A stretch of DNA of 9,968 nt from Anaerotignum sp. (GTDB lineage Bacteria; Bacillota; Clostridia; Lachnospirales; Anaerotignaceae): positions 1 through 9,968 of the forward strand of contig JAHHTX010000071.1 of assembly GCA_020024255.1 (NCBI GenBank). The letters run 5' to 3'. Below are positions 6,155 through 9,968 of this stretch, one piece after another (the stretch's first letter is position 1; the number at the start of each line of letters is the position of its first letter). The notes beneath the pieces were generated by a model. That model had not been told where the DNA came from. It saw only the letters and a program-made list of their open reading frames with translations, and did not search any database. The position numbers were made by a program, and so were the translations under genes.

Positions 6155-6948
6155 ACCTGTTTTTTCCTCCTTTTTTCTTTAATTACAGGAATAATATTCA
6201 TCATAATCAATGCTACTGTAATCAGTCCAATAACCAAAGTAGACAGCGCATTGATGGAAGGGTTGATACGTTTACTCATGGTATAAACCAATATAGAAAT
6301 ATTATTGACACCATTTCCTGTAACAAAATAGGAAATGATGAAATCATCAAAACTCATGGTAAAGGCAATCAATGCTCCGGATACAATCCCCGGCATAATC
6401 TGTGGTACAACGACTTTCATCAATGCCTGAATGGGTGTTGCACCAAGGTCAAGAGCCGCATCGACAAGATTTGGGTCAAGAGAACGGAGTTTTGGCGTTA
6501 CAGACAAAATGACATAAGGCGTACAAAACATGATATGTGCCAAAAGCAGTGTGGTAAAGCCTTTAGAAATACCCAAGGCACTAAAAAACATCAAAAGCCC
6601 GATGGCAGTTACAATTTCAGGGTTCATAATGGGTAGGTCATTCACCTGCTCCACCACATTACGCAGAACACGGCGAGAACGGGACAACCCAATGGCTGCC
6701 AGTGTACCCACAATTGTGGAAATGACTGTGGCAATAACCGCAATAACCACCGTATACAACACTGCCTCCATCATGGTATTACTGGAAAACATCTTTTCAT
6801 ACCAACGCAGAGAAAATCCTTCAAACTTTGTAAGAGAGCGGGAACTGTTAAAGGAAAACAGGATAATATACAGTATGGGCAGATAGAAAAATAACATGGT
6901 TATCCCCAATAAGATTTTTGAAAAAATACGCCCACGCTTTTTCCCCAT
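6151..6948 (-). CDS. potC: Spermidine/putrescine ABC transporter permease PotC
   Basis: Integral membrane subunit, 265 residues, one half of the transport channel for polyamines. After a basic N-terminus (GKKRGR) it has the first membrane helix (about 11-33), then the extracellular segment with SLRWYEKMF (46-54), and five further helices, as in binding-protein-dependent permeases. The coupling loop that docks on the ATPase is DAALDLGATPIQALMKVVVP (163-182), the EAA motif. The segment MSFDDFIISYFVTG (198-211) is characteristic of PotC. The start overlaps the potB stop by one base (TAATG), with AGGAGGAG just upstream, and its own stop overlaps potD. This tight packing suggests coordinated synthesis of the complex. 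Confidence 0.95.
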   Translation of the reverse strand: MGKKRGRIFSKILLGITMLFFYLPILYIILFSFNSSRSLTKFEGFSLRWYEKMFSSNTMMEAVLYTVVIAVIATVISTIVGTLAAIGLSRSRRVLRNVVEQVNDLPIMNPEIVTAIGLLMFFSALGISKGFTTLLLAHIMFCTPYVILSVTPKLRSLDPNLVDAALDLGATPIQALMKVVVPQIMPGIVSGALIAFTMSFDDFIISYFVTGNGVNNISILVYTMSKRINPSINALSTLVIGLITVALIMMNIIPVIKEKRRKKQV

Positions 6949-7790
6949 TACGATCTCCTCCTTCCGTTTGCCGCAGGGTCAGTATCGACTTTCCGTGTCA
7001 GGTACATGGAAAGCATGATAATCACTGCCATAATCATAGAAATGGCACTGCCAAAATTCCAATCGCCACTGGTAAGGAACTGGGTTTCGATGACATTCCC
7101 AATAAGCACATACTGTCCACCACCCAAGAGCTTTGGAATAAAGAAACTGGATACTGCCGGCAGGAATACCAGAGTAATCCCGCTGAGCACACCGGGTAAA
7201 GACAAGGGCAGCGTCACACGCATAAAGCTTTGGACAGAATTTGCCCCCAAGTCCTGTGCCGCCTCCAAAAGGCTTTTATCCATTTTTGCCAATGACGCAT
7301 GAATCTGCAATATCATAAAGGGAATGAAGTTATAGACCATTCCCAAAACCACGGCAAAGGTTGTGTGCATCATATGGAAAGGCCCAATACCAAAAAATCC
7401 AAGAACCCGATTCAACAATCCTTCATCTTGTAAAATCCCCATCCATGCGTAAGTACGCACCAGCATATTGATCCATGTGGGCAGGGTAATGAGCAAAATC
7501 CAGAACATTTTGCTTTTTTCCTTTCCCGATGCGATGACATAAGCAATAGGATAGCCCAAAAGCACACAGATAATTGTGGTCCATATGGCTATGACAAGGG
7601 AACGTTTTAGCACGTCCAAAAAGACCGCATCTTGAAAAAACCGTATAAAATTTGCAAAGGTAAAGCGGAAAGAAGTCACATCATTTCCTTCTCCGGTAAA
7701 GGCGTATAACAAAATCAAAAGCATTGGCAGTACCACCATGATGCTGCACCATATCAGATAAGGATACACCATACTGCGAAACTGTCGCAT
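6948..7790 (-). CDS. potB: Spermidine/putrescine ABC transporter permease PotB
   Basis: Second membrane subunit of the polyamine importer, 280 residues, pairing with PotC. Six membrane helices are visible: about 10-31, 65-86, 94-117, 142-163, 198-222 and 246-264. The EAA coupling loop is EAAQDLGANSVQSFMRVTLP (176-195). The stretch LPTWINMLVRTYAWMGIL (103-120) is typical of PotB. The ATG at 7790 follows AAGGAGGT by eight bases and lies 18 bases after potA, so the gene is in the same transcript. Length and order (A-B-C-D) agree with the standard pot operon. The C-terminus is rich in arginine (NGRRRS) and its codons double as the potC ribosome binding site. Confidence 0.95.
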   Translation of the reverse strand: MRQFRSMVYPYLIWCSIMVVLPMLLILLYAFTGEGNDVTSFRFTFANFIRFFQDAVFLDVLKRSLVIAIWTTIICVLLGYPIAYVIASGKEKSKMFWILLITLPTWINMLVRTYAWMGILQDEGLLNRVLGFFGIGPFHMMHTTFAVVLGMVYNFIPFMILQIHASLAKMDKSLLEAAQDLGANSVQSFMRVTLPLSLPGVLSGITLVFLPAVSSFFIPKLLGGGQYVLIGNVIETQFLTSGDWNFGSAISMIMAVIIMLSMYLTRKVDTDPAANGRRRS

Positions 7791-7808
7791 AAAAAACTAC
7801 CTCCTTTC

Positions 7809-9377
7809 TTATGATGGACGGGACATGATATGAATATCTTCCGGCTGAAAGATAAGCCCAACTTCCTCGCCTACTTCGTGATAATCCGTAGTGTCAATTT
7901 TATATTCATAACCCTTAGTCGCAAAGGTCACATCATAGACACCGGAAACAATATGTGCTGCATCAAAATCGTATTTTACATCGGTAATCTCTACAGCTGT
8001 GTCATCTTCAAGGCTCCATGCCGAAGCATTTGCCCAAGTTTTCAAGTCCGTTTCCAGTGCAATGGATTCTTGAATTTCGTCTACCTTTTTGAAGAAGTTC
8101 ACGGCAAAGATTTCTTCTTCGTTTTCTTCACTAATCACATGGTTTTCATCTTTTACAATCATGTTGACTGTAACAGAAGTGCCTGCTGCTGTGGAAAATG
8201 TAACCGGATAAGTGCCATTTTCCTTTTTGATGTTGTACTGGACTTCTTTAATGGAAATCAGCTCGTCCGCTTCCGGGTCCCAAGCCTGTGCATCGGCACG
8301 GGCAATAATGGTTGCATCATCTAGTTCTTCCACGTCATCTACATCTAAATAAAAGTCATTGGCAGAGATTTTTTCGTTGGCGTCTTCATTATATACGGGG
8401 CGGTCATCGGATACTTTCATTTTTACGGTAATTTCCGTACCGATTTTTGTTTCCACCATGGTTTCGTAATGAACGCCTTTAAAGAGAACGGATTTCACCA
8501 CACCTTTGAGCTTACCTTCTTTTCTTGGCACAATATCCAAATCTTCAGGGCGGATAACCACGTCCACCACTTCGTTTTTCTCAAAGCCTTCGTCCACACA
8601 GTCAAATTTTCTGCCTTCAAACATCACTCGTCTGTCCTCCAGCATAACCCCCTGCAAAATATTACTTTCGCCGATAAAGCTTGCCACAAATTCATTGATT
8701 GGCTCATTATAAATATCTGTGGGTGTACCAATTTGCTGAATTTCCCCATCTTTCATGACCACGATTTTATCAGACATCGTCAGGGCTTCTTCCTGGTCAT
8801 GGGTAACATAAATAAAGGTGATGCCCACTTCCTGCTGTATCCTTTTCAGTTCATGCTGCATTTCCCTTCTGAGTTTCAAATCCAATGCACCAAGAGGCTC
8901 GTCCAAAAGAAGTACGCTTGGCTCGTTGATGAGGGCACGGGCAATGGCAACACGCTGCTGCTGTCCGCCGGACATTTCCATAACCCCTCTATGGGCGTAG
9001 TCTTCCAAATTAACCAGTTTCAGCATACGGTTAACCTTCTGCTCAATAATGTCCTTTGGTTCTTTTTTGATTTTTAGTCCAAAGGCAATATTGTTGTATA
9101 CGTCCATATTGGGAAAAAGGGCATATTTCTGAAATACCGTGTTGACCTCTCTTTTATGGGGAGGCACTTTGCTGATGTCTTTGCCATCAAAAATCACCTG
9201 TCCTTCATCTTGTGCCAGAAAACCGCCAAGAATACGCAGAAGTGTTGTTTTGCCACAGCCGCTTGGACCAAGCAGTGTCACGAACTCTTCTTCATAAATG
9301 TCCAGATTGATTCCTTTCAATGCGATTTTATTGTCAAATCCCTTTACAATATTTTTAAACTGAATGAGTTTTTTCAT
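7809..9377 (-). CDS. potA: Spermidine/putrescine ABC transporter ATPase PotA with an enlarged TOBE region
   Basis: Cytoplasmic ATPase that powers the PotBCD importer. The nucleotide-binding domain (1-235) is intact: Walker A GPSGCGKTT (37-45), Q-loop Gln83, signature MSGGQQQR (135-142; Met in place of the usual Leu), Walker B VLLLDEP (155-161) and the switch His193. A TOBE-type domain begins at about 240 with VVIRPEDLDIV (273-283). It is interrupted near residue 331, and its final strand reappears as EEVGLIFQPEDIHIM (504-518). Between lie about 165 extra residues forming two related units of about 85 residues (see the repeat entry). Ordinary PotA has about 350-380 residues, this one 522. The extra part is in frame with no sign of a sequencing error. 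The ATG at 9377 follows AAAGGATGG and lies 45 bases after the regulator gene. Confidence 0.94.
   Translation of the reverse strand: MKKLIQFKNIVKGFDNKIALKGINLDIYEEEFVTLLGPSGCGKTTLLRILGGFLAQDEGQVIFDGKDISKVPPHKREVNTVFQKYALFPNMDVYNNIAFGLKIKKEPKDIIEQKVNRMLKLVNLEDYAHRGVMEMSGGQQQRVAIARALINEPSVLLLDEPLGALDLKLRREMQHELKRIQQEVGITFIYVTHDQEEALTMSDKIVVMKDGEIQQIGTPTDIYNEPINEFVASFIGESNILQGVMLEDRRVMFEGRKFDCVDEGFEKNEVVDVVIRPEDLDIVPRKEGKLKGVVKSVLFKGVHYETMVETKIGTEITVKMKVSDDRPVYNEDANEKISANDFYLDVDDVEELDDATIIARADAQAWDPEADELISIKEVQYNIKKENGTYPVTFSTAAGTSVTVNMIVKDENHVISEENEEEIFAVNFFKKVDEIQESIALETDLKTWANASAWSLEDDTAVEITDVKYDFDAAHIVSGVYDVTFATKGYEYKIDTTDYHEVGEEVGLIFQPEDIHIMSRPS
7887..8369 (-). repeat. Two tandem domains inserted in the PotA TOBE region (protein-level repeat)
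   Basis: PotA residues 337-497 hold two diverged copies. Copy 1 runs from ISANDFYLDVDDVEEL (337-352) to TVNMIVKDE (403-411); copy 2 from IFAVNFFKKVDEIQES (423-438) to YKIDTTDYH (492-500). Shared landmarks are a NDF/VNF start followed by V-D/E, an alanine-rich A-x-AW (363-366 and 451-454), a valine-tyrosine strand KEVQY/TDVKY, and GTYPVTFST/GVYDVTFAT (388-396 and 479-487). The G-x-Y-x-VTF strand and trailing beta-rich sequence resemble the end of bacterial Ig-like repeats, but the domain family is not certain. Both copies are acidic. They sit between two halves of the TOBE domain, which normally helps regulate the transporter. Confidence 0.75.
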
Positions 9378-9422
9378 AACAGAACCATCCTTTCCAAAAA
9401 AACATTTAACCGTTTTTATACA

Positions 9423-9956
9423 TTAAAACAGCGGCGGCGTAGACACCCAAAGGACTTTCGCCGTGGTTTTTCTGCTGTTTTTAAGAAAATGGGTATTTTT
9501 TCCGGAAAGATAGAACGTTTCCCCTTTCCGCACCGTATAAGACTTGTCTTCACAAACCAGAGTTACACAGCCTTCCAAAACAAAACCGAACTCCTCTCCG
9601 CTGTGGGGATCCATATGAAAAGATTCCCCATCTTTGGGAATTTCCAAAAGAATAGGCTCCATCGCATTTTTCTGCGTGTTGGGTACAACCCAATTTATGG
9701 TGCAGCGTTCTTGTTCATCTACGAAAAAATCCTCTTTTTGGAATACGAACTTTTCCTCCTGCTCCTCTCTGAAAAATGCCGAAAGGCTGCTGCCCAGTGC
9801 CTCCACAATATCATTAAGTGTGGCAATGGAAGGAGAAGTCAAATTTCGCTCTGTTTGGGACAAAAAACCCTTTGTAACCTCACTGCGGCTGGCAAGTTCT
9901 TCCAAAGTCAGCCCTTTTTGTATCCGCATCTGCTTTAACCGATGGCCAATATCCAT
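9423..9956 (-). CDS. XRE-cupin transcriptional regulator (PuuR-like) of the pot operon
   Basis: A 177-residue two-domain regulator. Residues 4-60 are an XRE helix-turn-helix (LKQMRIQKGLTLEELASRS, then VTKGFLSQTERNLTSPSIATL). Residues about 103-172 are a small cupin barrel with a conserved metal-type pattern HSGEEFGFVLEG (118-129; His118, Glu122) and His156. The architecture and length match E. coli PuuR (185 residues) and other XRE-cupin repressors that sense small metabolites. Its place as first gene before potABCD, with a 45-base gap and no terminator or convincing second promoter, suggests that it controls its own operon and responds to polyamines or a derivative. The ATG at 9956 has AGGGG seven bases upstream. 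Activator versus repressor cannot be told. The operon promoter and operator lie outside the window. Confidence 0.9.
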   Translation of the reverse strand: MDIGHRLKQMRIQKGLTLEELASRSEVTKGFLSQTERNLTSPSIATLNDIVEALGSSLSAFFREEQEEKFVFQKEDFFVDEQERCTINWVVPNTQKNAMEPILLEIPKDGESFHMDPHSGEEFGFVLEGCVTLVCEDKSYTVRKGETFYLSGKNTHFLKNSRKTTAKVLWVSTPPLF

Positions 9957-9968
9957 AAAAACACCCCT

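Noticed and set aside
7830..9077. Plus-strand frames opposite potA
   Set aside because: They are shadows of a well-supported ABC ATPase; the products are rich in Phe, His and Cys with no motif.
9378..9422. Possible internal promoter between the regulator and potA (TATAAA-like on the minus strand)
   Set aside because: There is no suitable -35 and the composition is simply AT-rich; readthrough from the regulator is the simpler reading.
9156..9938. 260-residue plus-strand frame opposite the XRE-cupin gene and the potA start
   Set aside because: It crosses two well-supported minus-strand genes and an intergenic gap and shows no domain.

Overview
The window looks like chromosomal DNA of a low-to-moderate GC Gram-positive anaerobe, most likely a clostridium of the Lachnospirales group (Bacillota). 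Grounds: strong AGGAGG-type ribosome binding sites, TTG starts, a T-box/L-box style attenuation leader, A/T-tract intrinsic terminators, a clostridial NhaC-type transporter, and a PotA with a C-terminal expansion of a kind I associate from memory with that group. The species assignment is inference. I see no mobile element, CRISPR array, tRNA or rRNA.

Layout. Positions 1-447: a small stand-alone XRE regulator (+) ending in a bidirectional terminator. Positions 465-1276 (-): a secreted or membrane-anchored DUF3298/RsiV-like protein, preceded by what looks like an ECF sigma-factor promoter. Positions 1297-2363 (-): a deoD purine-nucleoside phosphorylase operon with a 60-residue glycine-zipper membrane protein and its own terminator. 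Positions 2423-4514 (+): a sigma-A-type promoter, a lysine riboswitch with an attenuator, then an NhaC-superfamily transporter that is best read as a lysine transporter. Positions 4665-9956 (-): a polyamine ABC transporter operon read in the order XRE-cupin regulator, potA, potB, potC, potD, unknown 128-residue protein. The genes are tightly packed (overlaps of 1 and 4 bases, gaps of 14-45 bases). The operon promoter lies beyond the right edge.

How they work together. The riboswitch should stop transcription of the transporter when lysine is abundant, which fits an uptake role. The PotABCD system imports spermidine/putrescine: PotD is the lipoprotein receptor, PotB and PotC the channel, PotA the ATPase, and the PuuR-like cupin regulator probably senses the polyamine or a catabolite. 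Lysine and polyamine metabolism meet at cadaverine, but any functional link between the two convergent units is only inference.

The points most worth a second look are: (1) PotA is about 522 residues because two tandem domains of about 85 residues are inserted inside its TOBE domain; (2) the lysine riboswitch fixes a substrate on a transporter usually annotated as a Na+/H+ antiporter; (3) the RsiV-like protein lacks an anti-sigma domain and has no sigma gene beside it, yet keeps an ECF-like promoter; (4) an unrecognised TTG-started gene closes the pot operon.
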